Positions 47,992-56,842 of a DNA stretch of 64,000 nucleotides are shown here, one piece after another. The DNA comes from Akkermansiaceae bacterium (GTDB lineage Bacteria > Verrucomicrobiota > Verrucomicrobiia > Verrucomicrobiales > Akkermansiaceae). Each line of letters begins with the position of its first letter. Within the stretch, counting starts at the first letter, position 1. A program made the translations under genes and the position numbers. The stretch spans positions 45,151 to 109,150 of the forward strand of contig SUVL01000005.1 in assembly GCA_015062005.1 (NCBI GenBank). The letters are read 5' to 3'. Under the pieces are notes generated by a model that was not told the origin of the DNA, searched no databases, and saw only the letters and a program-made list of their open reading frames with translations.

Positions 47992-48843
47992 ATGAAAAAA
48001 CGTTCTGCAATATTCCGCAAAGCAGGCAACCAGCTGCTGAATCTGGCGGCCGTCCTCTCCATCGCCCTGGCACTGGGCGGCATGGGCTGGATTCTTGCCA
48101 CCGTGTTCAGCCACGGCTGGAGCGCACTGAACTGGGAGTTTCTCACCGCCGTCTCCAAGCCATACGGTGAACCCGGCGGCGGCGTGGCCAATGCCCTGCT
48201 GGGCACGCTGCTCATGACCCTGGGGGCCACGGTGCTGGCCGTGCCGCCCGCGCTGGCTGGCGGCATCTACCTGGCCGAATTCGGCAAAGGCAGCAAAGTG
48301 GCCGATGCGCTGCGCTTCTGCGCCAATGTGATGATGGGGCTGCCCTCCATCCTGGTAGGTCTGTTCGTGTATGCCCTGCTGGTGGTGCCCACCGGCAATT
48401 TCTCCGGGCTGGCCGGCACGGTAGCCCTGGCCATCATCATGTTCCCGGTCGTCCTGCGCACCACGGAAGACATGCTGCTCATGGTGCCCGATACGCTGCG
48501 CGAATCGGCCCTGGCGCTGGGCATGAGCCGCATGCGTGCCACGCTCTGCATCGTGGCACGCAGCGCACGCAACGGTCTGGCCACGGGCATACTGCTCTCG
48601 CTGGCGCGCGTGAGCGGCGAGACTGCCCCGCTGCTCTTCACCGCCCTCTTTGCCGATACCTGGCCGGAGGATTTCTTCACCGGCCCCACCGCCAGTGCGC
48701 CGGTGCTCATCACCGAATACACCACTAATTCCCCCTTTGAAAGCATGCACGCCATGGGCTGGGGTGCCGCCCTGGTCATGGCCGTCTTCATCCTCATCAT
48801 CAACATAGCAACCCGCTGTATTTTCCATGAAAACAAACATTAA
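47992..48843 (+). CDS. pstA: Phosphate ABC transporter permease PstA
   Basis: A 283-aa partner of PstC with six predicted helices. Family motifs are GGIYLAEFG (about 85), [15 protein letters not shown] (about 118), [15 protein letters not shown] (EAA-like loop, about 168) and [13 protein letters not shown] (about 205). The start is 15 bases after the pstC stop, and the end overlaps pstB by 17 bases. Confidence 0.94.
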   Translation: MKKRSAIFRKAGNQLLNLAAVLSIALALGGMGWILATVFSHGWSALNWEFLTAVSKPYGEPGGGVANALLGTLLMTLGATVLAVPPALAGGIYLAEFGKGSKVADALRFCANVMMGLPSILVGLFVYALLVVPTGNFSGLAGTVALAIIMFPVVLRTTEDMLLMVPDTLRESALALGMSRMRATLCIVARSARNGLATGILLSLARVSGETAPLLFTALFADTWPEDFFTGPTASAPVLITEYTTNSPFESMHAMGWGAALVMAVFILIINIATRCIFHENKH

Positions 48844-49588
48844 GATATCTGCCCGCAATCTGAACTTCTATTACGGGAACCACCAGGCCCTCTTTGAGAA
48901 CAACCTGGATATCCACGCCAACCGCATCACCGCCGTCATCGGCCCCAGCGGCTGCGGCAAATCCACCCACCTGCGCATCTACAACCGCATCTTCGAGCTT
49001 TACCGCAACCAGAAAGCCACCGGCGAACTCCTGCTGGATGGCCAGAACATCCTGGCCCCCGGGGTTGACCTGCTGCAACTGCGACACCGCGTAGGCATGA
49101 TTTTCCAGAAACCCACCCCCTTCCCCATGAGCATCGCGGATAACGTGGCCTACCCGCTGCGCCTGCACTACAAGCTCAGCCGCAGTGAAATGGCCGACCG
49201 CGTGGAGCAGGCTTTGCGCGGTGCCTCACTCTGGGACGAGGTGAAAGACAAGCTGCACTCCAGCGGCATGGCGCTTTCCGGCGGCCAGCAGCAGCGGCTC
49301 TGCATAGCCCGCGCCCTGGCGGCGGAGCCGGAGGTGCTGCTCATGGATGAACCCACCAGCGCCATCGACCCCGTGGCTACCCTGCGCATCGAGGAGCTGG
49401 TGCTGGAGCTCAAAAAGCAATACACCATCGTCATCGTCACCCACAACATGCAGCAGGCCGCCCGCATCTCCGACCGCACCGCTTTCTTCTACAAAGGCCG
49501 CATCGTCGAGGAAGGCGAAACCTCCCGCATCTTCACCAATCCCACCCACAAGCAGACCGAGGACTACATCACCGGCCGCTTCGGTTAA
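48827..49588 (+). CDS. pstB: Phosphate ABC transporter ATP-binding protein PstB
   Basis: A 253-aa ATPase driving PstCA. Walker A is GPSGCGKST (about 37), the Q-loop is [12 protein letters not shown] (typical of PstB), the signature is [10 protein letters not shown] (about 146) and Walker B is [12 protein letters not shown] (about 166). The H-loop is IVTHNMQQA. All catalytic residues are present. It overlaps the pstA end, so translation is coupled. Confidence 0.96.
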   Translation: MKTNIKISARNLNFYYGNHQALFENNLDIHANRITAVIGPSGCGKSTHLRIYNRIFELYRNQKATGELLLDGQNILAPGVDLLQLRHRVGMIFQKPTPFPMSIADNVAYPLRLHYKLSRSEMADRVEQALRGASLWDEVKDKLHSSGMALSGGQQQRLCIARALAAEPEVLLMDEPTSAIDPVATLRIEELVLELKKQYTIVIVTHNMQQAARISDRTAFFYKGRIVEEGETSRIFTNPTHKQTEDYITGRFG

Positions 49589-49607
49589 CCCTTACACTCC
49601 CCCCATC

Positions 49608-50270
49608 ATGAAACAGCACTTCATCAACGAACTCGATTCCCTGCGCTCCCAGATTTCCGCCCAGGGCGAACTGGCCGAACGCGCCATCCACAACGCCATC
49701 CACGCCTTCAGCTCCGGCGATACCGAGCTGGCTCGCCGCGTCATGGCACACGATGAAATCATCGACCGCGAGGAAATCCACATCGAGGAGGAATGCCTGA
49801 AACTCCTGGCCCTCTACCAGCCCGTAGCGGGTGATCTGCGTACCGTCATCTCCTGCATCAAAATCAACACCGCCATGGAGCGCATGGCCGACTTCGGCTG
49901 CCACATTGCCGAGCGCGCCATTCTGGTGGCCGGGCTGCCCACTCTGCCCGGGCAGGAAATGTTTGACTTTGAGCCCATGGAGCTGCTCACCCTGGGCATG
50001 CTGCGCGATACCCTGCTGGCTATCCGGCACTCCGACCTCCTCCTGGCTCACAAGGTCATCGACCGCGATGACGCCGTGGATGCCATGCGCAGCGAGCACC
50101 GCACCCACGCCCGCGCCGCCATCCTCCACTGCCCCGCTGCCGTGGAATACTACGTCTCCTGCATCGGCCTCGCCCGCGACCTGGAGCGCATCTCCGACCT
50201 CGCCACCGATATCTGCCGCCAGCTCATCTACCTCCGCACCGGCTGCATCACCCGCCACAAGCCTGACTGA
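49608..50270 (+). CDS. phoU: Phosphate-signalling regulator PhoU
   Basis: A 220-aa all-helical protein of two three-helix PhoU repeats. The first has the metal-binding acidic motif HDEIIDREEIHIEEE (about 46-60); the second has DDAVDAMRSEHRTHA and ARDLERISDLATDI. PhoU links Pst transport state to the Pho histidine kinase and limits phosphate uptake. It starts 19 bases after pstB as the last gene of the operon. No PhoR-type kinase is found in this window. Confidence 0.94.
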   Translation: MKQHFINELDSLRSQISAQGELAERAIHNAIHAFSSGDTELARRVMAHDEIIDREEIHIEEECLKLLALYQPVAGDLRTVISCIKINTAMERMADFGCHIAERAILVAGLPTLPGQEMFDFEPMELLTLGMLRDTLLAIRHSDLLLAHKVIDRDDAVDAMRSEHRTHARAAILHCPAAVEYYVSCIGLARDLERISDLATDICRQLIYLRTGCITRHKPD

Positions 50271-50304
50271 ATTGACAATTGACGATTGACTATTGACAAT
50301 TAGA
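50271..50304. repeat. ATTGAC-rich dispersed repeat
   Basis: ATTGACAATTGACGATTGAC is identical over 20 bases to 24756-24775, and continues TATTGACAATT. On the reverse strand it supplies the last residues (NCQ) and stop codon of the neighbouring hypothetical gene, so it probably inserted or expanded into the gene end. Confidence 0.6.
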
Positions 50305-50865
50305 GGAATCCGGGGTGAGAAGATGCGAAAAATGCCGGTTAAACTCAGAAGTCAGGCAAGCGGGGTAGATGTGCAGCGTGCCCTCGCTCCAGAAGACGAT
50401 ACCGCTGGCAGAGCGGCCCTGCCACTCCGAAGGCAGCGGGCATTTCTCCCGCAGAGACAAGACCCAGAGCTCCAGCTCCTCCAGACGCGCCTGGTGCCCG
50501 GGAAGAGAAAACAACCCCAGCCAGGAATCAACCCCCAGCCGGGCGCAGAACTCATGCCGCTGAGCATCGCACCACCGGAATTCGCCACCCAGCATGCAGT
50601 CGCCCGGCAGCGTCTTCCAATACCGGCACAACTCGCCGGGGCCGGTGCCGAGAGGCTGCTGAGCAGGGTGCAGCAGGCAGCGGTGCAGTTCATCCCGTCG
50701 CTCCCAGCTTCTGCGGCAGGTCGGTGCCAGGCTCAGCAGCCCCAGCACCCCCAGAATCAGGCCAATCGGCCACCAGGCTTCGTGTGGAATACAGATAGCC
50801 AGCGGGCAGAGAATGGCAGCAGAAAGAAACAACAGACCGACAGTCGGAAAGAAATGTATTTTCAT
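50290..50865 (-). CDS. Hypothetical protein with two N-terminal membrane helices
   Basis: A 191-aa protein. A hydrophobic hairpin (VGLLFLSAAILCPLAICI and WPIGLILGVLGLLSL, about residues 9-46) is followed by a soluble, Cys- and Trp-containing domain. No family is recognised. It converges on phoU, and the last residues come from an ATTGAC repeat. It is preferred over the opposite-strand frame because it has membrane segments and a plausible start. Confidence 0.5.
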   Translation of the reverse strand: MKIHFFPTVGLLFLSAAILCPLAICIPHEAWWPIGLILGVLGLLSLAPTCRRSWERRDELHRCLLHPAQQPLGTGPGELCRYWKTLPGDCMLGGEFRWCDAQRHEFCARLGVDSWLGLFSLPGHQARLEELELWVLSLREKCPLPSEWQGRSASGIVFWSEGTLHIYPACLTSEFNRHFSHLLTPDSSNCQ

Positions 50866-50978
50866 TGTTTTGGTGGTTATATGCCGCGGGAAGCATCTTC
50901 TCCCGCAACGACTTGATTATAACCCTGTGACCACCCGATGACAAATACACAAAAGCCATTACATATCATGGCCTCATG

Positions 50979-51890
50979 TTATACCTGCAGGCTCTTTTTC
51001 AGTTGTTCGATATAGAAGCGGCTGAGCTTGCCGAGCAGGCGGTTGCGGTGGTGAATGATGACAATATGCACGCCATCCTGCCCGGCCAGAGGAATGGAGG
51101 TGATTCGGGTACCGGTAAGCGCCGGATGCAGGGCACCATTGCTGATGGTATAGGCATCCACCCCCAGCAGGAGGTCGAAAAGCGTGGCGCGGTCGCGCAC
51201 TCGGATGCTGCGGGGGTGGCCGGATGGATTGAACAGCTCCTCCGCATAGTAAAAGGAATTGTGCTCCCCTTGTTCAAAGGAGACATGCGGATATTCCGCC
51301 AGCTCCTCCAGATTAAGCGAACGGCGCCCGGCCAGGGGATGATGCACACTCACCAGCACGTGCGGCTGCACTTGCGCTATCTCTTCAAACAGCAGATCCC
51401 GTTCCTTGAAAATGCGACGCAGCACCGGCTCATTGAAATTATTCAGGCACATGACCCCCAGCGCACTGCGCATACCGGCCACGTCATCCACAATCTCACT
51501 GGTCTGCGTTTCGCGAAAGGAAAAATCAAATTCATCATCCTGGTGGCTCCGCACCAGCTCAATAAAGGCCCGCACCGCAAAGGAATAGTGGTGAGCCGAA
51601 ATGCAATACTGCTTCTTGCGGGGGCCCTGGTTCATGTATTTCTCCTGCAGCAGGTCGGCCTGGTCCAGTATCTGCCGCACATAGGCCAGAAACTCCTCAC
51701 CCTGGCGCGTCACGCGCACCCCTTTGCGGGTGCGTTCAAATACCGGGAATCCCAGTTCCTCCTCGATTTCACGGATAGATTTGGTAAGACTGGGCTGCGA
51801 AACAAACAACACCCCTGCAGCCCGTGTGAACGACCCCTGCTCTGCTATGGTTACCAGATAACGCATCTTCTGCAGTGTCAGCGTATTCAT
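50979..51890 (-). CDS. LysR-family transcriptional regulator
   Basis: A 303-aa regulator. The N-terminal winged helix-turn-helix is MRYLVTIAEQGSFTRAAGVLFVSQPSLTKSIREIEEELG (cited in parts: MRYLVTIAEQGSFTRAA, then SQPSLTKSIREIEEELG). The C-terminal periplasmic-binding-like effector domain spans about 90-300 (HHYSFAVRAFIELVR, then VRDRATLFDLLLGVDAYTIS). I chose ATG 51890, which places the helix-turn-helix at the normal distance; 51902 and 51962 are alternatives. No divergent target gene adjoins, so the inducer and regulon are unknown. Confidence 0.85.
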   Translation of the reverse strand: MNTLTLQKMRYLVTIAEQGSFTRAAGVLFVSQPSLTKSIREIEEELGFPVFERTRKGVRVTRQGEEFLAYVRQILDQADLLQEKYMNQGPRKKQYCISAHHYSFAVRAFIELVRSHQDDEFDFSFRETQTSEIVDDVAGMRSALGVMCLNNFNEPVLRRIFKERDLLFEEIAQVQPHVLVSVHHPLAGRRSLNLEELAEYPHVSFEQGEHNSFYYAEELFNPSGHPRSIRVRDRATLFDLLLGVDAYTISNGALHPALTGTRITSIPLAGQDGVHIVIIHHRNRLLGKLSRFYIEQLKKSLQV

Positions 51891-52018
51891 GCACCCGTTC
51901 ATACGATTTGTGCTCCTTTCGGCGGGTATTCTACTACTTCCCGCAGTGATAATCAAATACAATATCAGAACCCTTTACCATAACCTGAAGCTATGGATAG
52001 ATTGACATCGGGATCACG

Positions 52019-52054
52019 AAAAAACTCAGCCCCGCCCGGTCTCCCGGGCAGGGC
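52019..52054 (-). terminator. Terminator after the 33-aa membrane peptide gene
   Basis: GCCCtGCCCGG pairs with CCGGGCgGGGC around a short loop; TGAGTTTTTT follows leftward. It shows that a leftward transcript ends here. Confidence 0.8.
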
Positions 52055-52069
52055 CTTGTCTCTGGTGCT

Positions 52070-52171
52070 TTACCTCAGCAGCTGTACCGTCTTCAGCACA
52101 ATATCCAGCACATACCAGACAATCGCCAGGACTGTCACAACTACTTTCGGTTCGGGGTATTTTCTAAACAT
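52070..52171 (-). CDS. 33-aa single-helix membrane peptide
   Basis: ATG at 52171 to TAA at 52070 encodes MFRKYPEPKVVVTVLAIVWY and 13 further residues (VLDIVLKTVQLLR). There is a basic N-terminus, one continuous hydrophobic helix (about 10-27) and a Lys/Arg-containing end. A strong terminator lies 16 bases beyond the stop. No Shine-Dalgarno site precedes it. It could be a small membrane protein or a type I toxin-like peptide, or the transcript could be an sRNA. The region 51964-52439 otherwise holds only terminators. Confidence 0.45.
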   Translation of the reverse strand: MFRKYPEPKVVVTVLAIVWYVLDIVLKTVQLLR

Positions 52172-52269
52172 AGTAAAAACCGCGCACCGGCTGCACCATG
52201 CCGCCAGTGGCGGCGTACGCAGCATAACACACGCCCCCTTAACCTGCAAGAATATTCATCCACCCCCAT

Positions 52270-52309
52270 AAAAACTTCAGGCTGCCGGGCACTTGCGCAC
52301 CCGACAGCC
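52270..52309 (-). terminator. Terminator downstream of the AspT-like transporter
   Basis: GGCTG-t-CGGG with CCCG-g-CAGCC around GTGCGCAAGT-type loop; TTTTTA follows leftward. A second small hairpin, CCGGGA-CCCC-TCCCGG, lies at about 52328-52343 nearer the gene. Confidence 0.6.
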
Positions 52310-52439
52310 AGAAATTCTATGTTTAAACCGGGACCCCTCCCGGGCAAGGCTCACACCTTACACCCCCATTCTACCCATCACCCCCGCATTGTCAAGAATA
52401 AACTAAAAAACAAATCAATCTGCGAGTGACGCAAAAATA

Positions 52440-54038
52440 TTAAACACAGAGCATTATCAGCAACTTAGCCAGCAGGGTCATCAGGATGAGCGCCACCGGG
52501 TAAGCCGTGGCATAGGCGATGACGGGTGCCTGTTTCTCCGTGCGGGCGGAAATGGCACCCAGGGCGGGGGTGGAGGTCATGGCGCCGCAGATACCGCCCA
52601 GGCTTTCCGCCAGATTCATCCCCAGGAAACGCCGCGCGGCCACATAGCCCAGCAGCATGGGCAGCAGGGTGATGAGCACGCCTGCCAGGAACATGCCGAG
52701 GCCCTGCGCCTGCAAGGTGGCCAGCAAGGTAGCGCCGCCGCTCACCCCGGCCCCGGCCAGAAACAACATGAGCGCCAGTTCCATGAGCGTAATCCGGGTG
52801 TTTCGGGGCATATAACCCACCACCGGTCCTATATGCCCGAAATGCCCCAGCACCAGGGCCACCAGCAGCGGACCACCGGCCGTGCCCAGACAGAAACCGC
52901 CGCCCAGATTAATGCAGCCGATAGCGATACCCAATGCCACCCCTGCCGCCAGGGAGAAAATATCGGTGCTGTTGATGATCGAACTGCGGTGGCGACAGCG
53001 CTTGCGGAACGCAGCGATATCCTCCGGCTGGCCCACGATGGTGAGCACATCATTGCGGAAGATTTCAGAATCGCCATGCGGCACAAAGGTATTGCCCAGA
53101 CGGGTAATGCGGGAAATAACGATACCGTAGTTCCCCAGTGTATCGAGTTCACGCAGGGTTTTATTGCTGAAGGCGGGTTCCAGCATGATAACCTCGGCCA
53201 TTTCACCCATCAGGCGGTGATTCACCGGCACATCGGTCTCAATGCAGCCCAGCAGGGCCACATCGCGCTGCACCTTGCGCAGTGTACCCACCACAAAAAC
53301 CCGCATACCGTCAGCAAAGACATCATCCGCCGACAAGGGGACCAGAATATCATTTTTCAGAATGCGGGTCACGCGGCATTGCAACAGGCCTTCCTCCATA
53401 CAGCTGAGAATGCGCCGTCCCTCCAGCCCCGCATTTTCAATGCGCACCACCCGGGTCACAATGCGCTCCGGGTCCTGGTTGGGCAAATCCGCAGAATCCA
53501 GACTTTGCTTCAGCAGCCGCGGCAGCAGCTGCACAAACAGCACCACGCCCACCACCCCGAAGGGATACGCCACGCCATAACCGATATTGATGGCACCGGG
53601 CGGCAGCCCCAGCGCCGCCATGGCTTCAAGAGCAGCAGCCAGGCCCGGAGTGCTGGTGCAGGCGCCGGCAAACAGCCCGGCGGTCACCCCAGCGGAAAGC
53701 CCCAGCACCCGGCCCAGCAGCAACGCGAGCCCCCCGGCGCTCCCCACCACCAGCACCGAAAGTAACAGCAGACGGCTCCCCTGGCTCTTCAACGACCCGA
53801 AAAAGCGGTTGCCCACCCCGAGCCCCACGCAGTACACGAACAGCGCCGTGCCAATGCCGGTAATCCCCTCCGGCACCTGCAGCCCGAAATGCCCCGCCGC
53901 CAAGGCCGCAAACAGCACACCCGAACTGCCCAGCGAAATTTCCCGCACCGAAATCTGCCCCAGAAGCAGCCCCACAGCCAGAATACCAAATAAGACAAAC
54001 AACGGATGCTCCAGTAAACTACTCATCATTTCTTGCAT
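52440..54038 (-). CDS. AspT/YidE-type transporter with two RCK C-terminal (TrkA_C) domains
   Basis: A 532-aa membrane protein of the aspartate-alanine exchanger superfamily. It has two homologous membrane halves (about 1-160 and 350-532), each with the signature GA-x-TSTP (GACTSTPGLAA near 114 and GAMTSTPALGA near 497). Between them are two TrkA_C-like domains (about 190-340, VTRVVRIENAGLEGRRI and LDTLGNYGIVISRI). Relatives export or exchange amino or dicarboxylic acids; the substrate here is unknown. I chose ATG 54038 (MQEMMSSLLEHP); a longer frame from 54215 runs through a dispersed repeat and is artefactual. Confidence 0.85.
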   Translation of the reverse strand: MQEMMSSLLEHPLFVLFGILAVGLLLGQISVREISLGSSGVLFAALAAGHFGLQVPEGITGIGTALFVYCVGLGVGNRFFGSLKSQGSRLLLLSVLVVGSAGGLALLLGRVLGLSAGVTAGLFAGACTSTPGLAAALEAMAALGLPPGAINIGYGVAYPFGVVGVVLFVQLLPRLLKQSLDSADLPNQDPERIVTRVVRIENAGLEGRRILSCMEEGLLQCRVTRILKNDILVPLSADDVFADGMRVFVVGTLRKVQRDVALLGCIETDVPVNHRLMGEMAEVIMLEPAFSNKTLRELDTLGNYGIVISRITRLGNTFVPHGDSEIFRNDVLTIVGQPEDIAAFRKRCRHRSSIINSTDIFSLAAGVALGIAIGCINLGGGFCLGTAGGPLLVALVLGHFGHIGPVVGYMPRNTRITLMELALMLFLAGAGVSGGATLLATLQAQGLGMFLAGVLITLLPMLLGYVAARRFLGMNLAESLGGICGAMTSTPALGAISARTEKQAPVIAYATAYPVALILMTLLAKLLIMLCV

Positions 54039-54162
54039 GGTTCGTTCCGGCAGAGCTTCTACCACACTTCCCCATTTTTTACAAGAAACACTTACTGCAC
54101 AAGCATATACATAATCATTATCCATCACCATAACCGCACGGCATGCCCCCGCTGCCGGGAAC

Positions 54163-54187
54163 TCGGGACTGAAGTCCCGTGCCCCGA
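54163..54187. repeat. Single arm of the GGGACTTCAGTCCC element (copy 3, half)
   Basis: TCGGGACTGAAGTCCCGTGC followed by CCCGA matches one arm of 977-1045. The partner arm is missing, but the arm alone is a small palindrome. It lies between the divergent aspT-like and azlC genes. Confidence 0.75.
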
Positions 54188-54228
54188 AAAGATTTTTCTC
54201 CAAACGCCGCTTCACCGGGCGAAAAAGC

Positions 54229-54256
54229 TTGCTTTTTGCGGCAAATGGCGTACACT
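54229..54256 (+). promoter_or_regulatory. Predicted promoter of azlCD
   Basis: TTGCTT and TACACT spaced by 16 bases. The -10 ends nine bases before ATG 54266, giving an almost leaderless mRNA. Confidence 0.5.
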
Positions 54257-54265
54257 GGGCGGCCC

Positions 54266-54949
54266 ATGAGCAGCGCCGCCAGACAAGCCTTCATCGACAC
54301 CATCCCCGTGATGACGGGGTATCTGGCGCTGGGTTTCGGCTTCGGAATCATGCTGCAGACGAGCGGTTTTCCAGTGTGGCTGGCACCGGTGATGAGCATC
54401 ACCATGTACGCCGGGGCCATGCAGTATGTGGCCGTAGGGCTGCTGAGCAGCGGGGCCTCCCTGCTCACGGTGGGGCTCACCACCTTCCTGGTGAATGCGC
54501 GCCACCTGTTCTACGGCATTTCCATGCTCGACAAGTTCAAAGGCACCGGCAAGCGCACGCCCTACCTGATTTTTGCGCTTACGGATGAGACCTATTCCCT
54601 GCTCTGCCAGGAGACCCCGCACATCCCGCTGACAGAGCGGAAGCACTACTACTTCTGCATCTGCTTCTTCAACCACTGCTACTGGATCACCGGCTGCACC
54701 CTGGGCGCAGTGACCGGCTCCCTGGTAAGCTTCAACAGCCAGGGTATCGACTTCGTGCTCACAGCGCTGTTCATCACCATCTTCATCGAGCAGTGGCGCA
54801 GCATGGAGAAGCACTACCCGGCCATCATGGGGGCGGTGGTCACCGCGGCGAGCCTGGTGCTCTGCGGCAAAGAGAACTTCATAATTCCCGCCATGGTCGC
54901 CATTCTGCTCCTGCTCTGCATTCACAAGGAGGAGGTGAGCCATGGTTAA
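54266..54949 (+). CDS. azlC: AzlC family branched-chain amino acid exporter, large subunit
   Basis: A 227-aa membrane protein with about seven hydrophobic segments. Family motifs include TIPVMTGYLALGFGFGIM (residues 11-28), MYAGAMQYVAVGLL (about 47) and NARHLFYGISML (about 76), followed by FALTDETYSL (about 99). With AzlD it exports branched-chain or related amino acids. ATG 54266 (MSSAARQAF) fits the family start and the promoter. It overlaps azlD by eight bases. Confidence 0.9.
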   Translation: MSSAARQAFIDTIPVMTGYLALGFGFGIMLQTSGFPVWLAPVMSITMYAGAMQYVAVGLLSSGASLLTVGLTTFLVNARHLFYGISMLDKFKGTGKRTPYLIFALTDETYSLLCQETPHIPLTERKHYYFCICFFNHCYWITGCTLGAVTGSLVSFNSQGIDFVLTALFITIFIEQWRSMEKHYPAIMGAVVTAASLVLCGKENFIIPAMVAILLLLCIHKEEVSHG

Positions 54950-55271
54950 CGCGCACACCTTCTATGCCATTGCCGTGATGGCGCTCATCACGGCCCTGCT
55001 GCGCTTCCTGCCCTTCCTCATCTTCAAGGGCAAGGCCTCCACCCCGGCGCTTGTGGAGAAGCTGGGGCGCCTGCTGCCCAGCGCCGTCATCGCCATGCTG
55101 GTGGTTTATTGCCTGAAGGATACGCACTTCGCCGCCACCGCCGGCTACCTGCCCGCCATCATTGCCAGTCTGCTGACCGGTGCCCTCCATGTGTGGAAAC
55201 GCAACACGCTGCTGAGCGTCATCAGCGGCACCGTGTGCTACATGCTGCTGGTGCAGTTTGTGTTTTATTGA
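54942..55271 (+). CDS. azlD: AzlD family branched-chain amino acid exporter, small subunit
   Basis: A 109-aa protein with four hydrophobic segments and the AzlD pattern ALLRFLPFLIFKG (residues 19-31) then LGRLLPSAVIAMLVVYCL (about 45-62). It overlaps the end of azlC, as usual for this pair. It probably forms the exporter with AzlC. Confidence 0.9.
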   Translation: MVNAHTFYAIAVMALITALLRFLPFLIFKGKASTPALVEKLGRLLPSAVIAMLVVYCLKDTHFAATAGYLPAIIASLLTGALHVWKRNTLLSVISGTVCYMLLVQFVFY

Positions 55272-55315
55272 TGAGGCAATTAAAGATTGATGTGTTATCC
55301 GTATTGGTGGTGACG

Positions 55316-55704
55316 GACAAATTGGAATTTGTAGAGTAGTTTGCGGAGCGTCAGCGTAGCGGAATTTTGAGCCCGTCAGGGCGGTATAACCATAGCCCAG
55401 AGTGGAGCCGCGTTAGCGGCGGAACTCTGGGTCTGGAATAAAAAATAACCGGAACCCCGCCAGCTGGCGGGGTGGCAGATTCGCATAAGCGTTCTGTTTA
55501 TGTTAAGCATTGATTATTTGAATATCAACGCGCATCCACGTCTGCCACCCACTCGCTCCGCTCGGGGTTCCGGGTATAATTAACACCAAACCCAGCGTTC
55601 CGCCGCGTGGCGGCTCCACGCTGGGCTATTATTATGTCGCCCTCCGGGCTCAGAATTCCGCGCACTACGTGCGCCGGTATGGGCTCGCCAAATTCCAATT
55701 TGTC
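55316..55704. repeat. Large composite inverted-repeat element (copy 2)
   Basis: A ~390-base mirror arrangement of the same modules as 7534-7874. Ends are GACAAATTGGAATTT and AAATTCCAATTTGTC. Inside are GAATTTTGAGCCCG / CGGGCTCAGAATTC, AGCCCAGAGTGGAGCCGC / GCGGCTCCACGCTGGGCT and CCGGAACCCCG / CGGGGTTCCGG, with GGTGGCAGA / TCTGCCACC. The centre is unique and A+T-rich. The left arm contains CCCCGCCAGCTGGCGGGG, also found in the terminator at 10907-10942. No gene is visible in 55272-55818; a GC-rich hairpin (ATCCCCCGCTG..CAGCGGGGGAT) sits at about 55752-55780. Confidence 0.8.
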
Positions 55705-55818
55705 GTTGAGTCCAAGCAATATTCTTTAATTGCCGGAGCAATAATGTCCCAGAGCCATATCCCCCGCTGCGCGGTGCACAGCGGGGGATGGACTCTTTAT
55801 GTATGAACGTCGGGTAGT

Positions 55819-56805
55819 TTAAAGGGAGGGCTCAACCAGCTTCACCACATCCTGCGGAAGGGCCACATAGTTGAGCTTCGTGGCGGTGGCGGCACCCTTG
55901 GTGTAGCACCAGATGAAGTAGTCGCGCAGGGCGGCTTTCTTCTCCGCCGGGGCATCCTGGCGGGTGATGACGTAGGTCACGCCGGTGATGGGCCAGCTCT
56001 TCGCGCCGGGCACATTGGTGAGCTCCATGTAGAAGCCGGGGGCATTCTTCCAGTCTGCCGAGGCGGCAGAGGCAGAGAAGCTGGCCTGGGTGGGGGCAAT
56101 GAACTTGCCATCCGCATTTTCCAGCTGGGCGCAGGCCAGGCGGGCTTCCACAGCGTAGGTATACTCCGTGTAACCGATGGCGCCGCGGATACGGGCCACA
56201 TTGTTGCACACGCCGGGGTTCTTCTGCCCGCCGATGCCTACCGGCCACTTCACCGAGGAGCCCTGCCCCACCTTCTTTTTCCAATCGGCAGAGATTTTGG
56301 AGAGGTAGTTGGTGAAGATGAAGGAGGTACCGCTGGAATCCGCACGGCGCACCACGGTAATCTTCATCTTCGGCAGACGCAGCCCGGGATTGATGGCCTT
56401 GATGGCGGGGTCATTCCAAGTGGTGATTTCGCCCAGGTAGATGCGGGAAAGCACGTCCTTGCTGAGCTTCAGCTGGCCATCCTTCACGCCGGGCAGGTTC
56501 ACGATGACTACCACACCGCCCGTGAGCATGGGCACCTGCACCAGGCCGGCTTCCTTCTGCTGCTCCAGGGTGAGCGGGCTGTCCGAACCGGCAAAATCCA
56601 CCGTGCCGGCCTTGATCTGGTTGATTCCGGCGCCGGAGCCCATGCTCTGGTAGGTCACCTGGGTGCCGGGGTTCTCCTGAGAGTAGGAATAGGTCCATTT
56701 CTGGTAAACCGGGGCGGGGAAAGAAGCACCGGCACCGGTGAGGGTGGTTTCCGCCTGCACCAGCGTGCACAGGCCCACAGCAGCGATAAACAGATTCTTA
56801 AACAT
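55819..56805 (-). CDS. pstS: Phosphate ABC transporter substrate-binding protein PstS
   Basis: A 328-aa periplasmic phosphate-binding protein with signal peptide MFKNLFIAAVGLCTLVQA. Family motifs are LTGAGASFPAPVYQKW (residues 21-36), SMGSGAGINQIKAGTVDFAGSDSPL (cited in parts: SMGSGAG, then VDFAGSDSPL) and RADSSGTSFIF (about 154). These supply the phosphate-coordinating Ser/Thr/Arg/Asp residues. It follows the porin gene by 37 bases and is probably in its operon. It supplies PstCAB encoded 6 kb to the left. Confidence 0.95.
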   Translation of the reverse strand: MFKNLFIAAVGLCTLVQAETTLTGAGASFPAPVYQKWTYSYSQENPGTQVTYQSMGSGAGINQIKAGTVDFAGSDSPLTLEQQKEAGLVQVPMLTGGVVVIVNLPGVKDGQLKLSKDVLSRIYLGEITTWNDPAIKAINPGLRLPKMKITVVRRADSSGTSFIFTNYLSKISADWKKKVGQGSSVKWPVGIGGQKNPGVCNNVARIRGAIGYTEYTYAVEARLACAQLENADGKFIAPTQASFSASAASADWKNAPGFYMELTNVPGAKSWPITGVTYVITRQDAPAEKKAALRDYFIWCYTKGAATATKLNYVALPQDVVKLVEPSL

Positions 56806-56842
56806 AATCGTATCTTTCTATATATGGGTTAGTGGTTGATAA

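Noticed and set aside
51993..52271. Rightward 92-codon frame
   Set aside because: It overlaps the opposite-strand peptide gene and its terminator, has low-complexity composition and no start signal.
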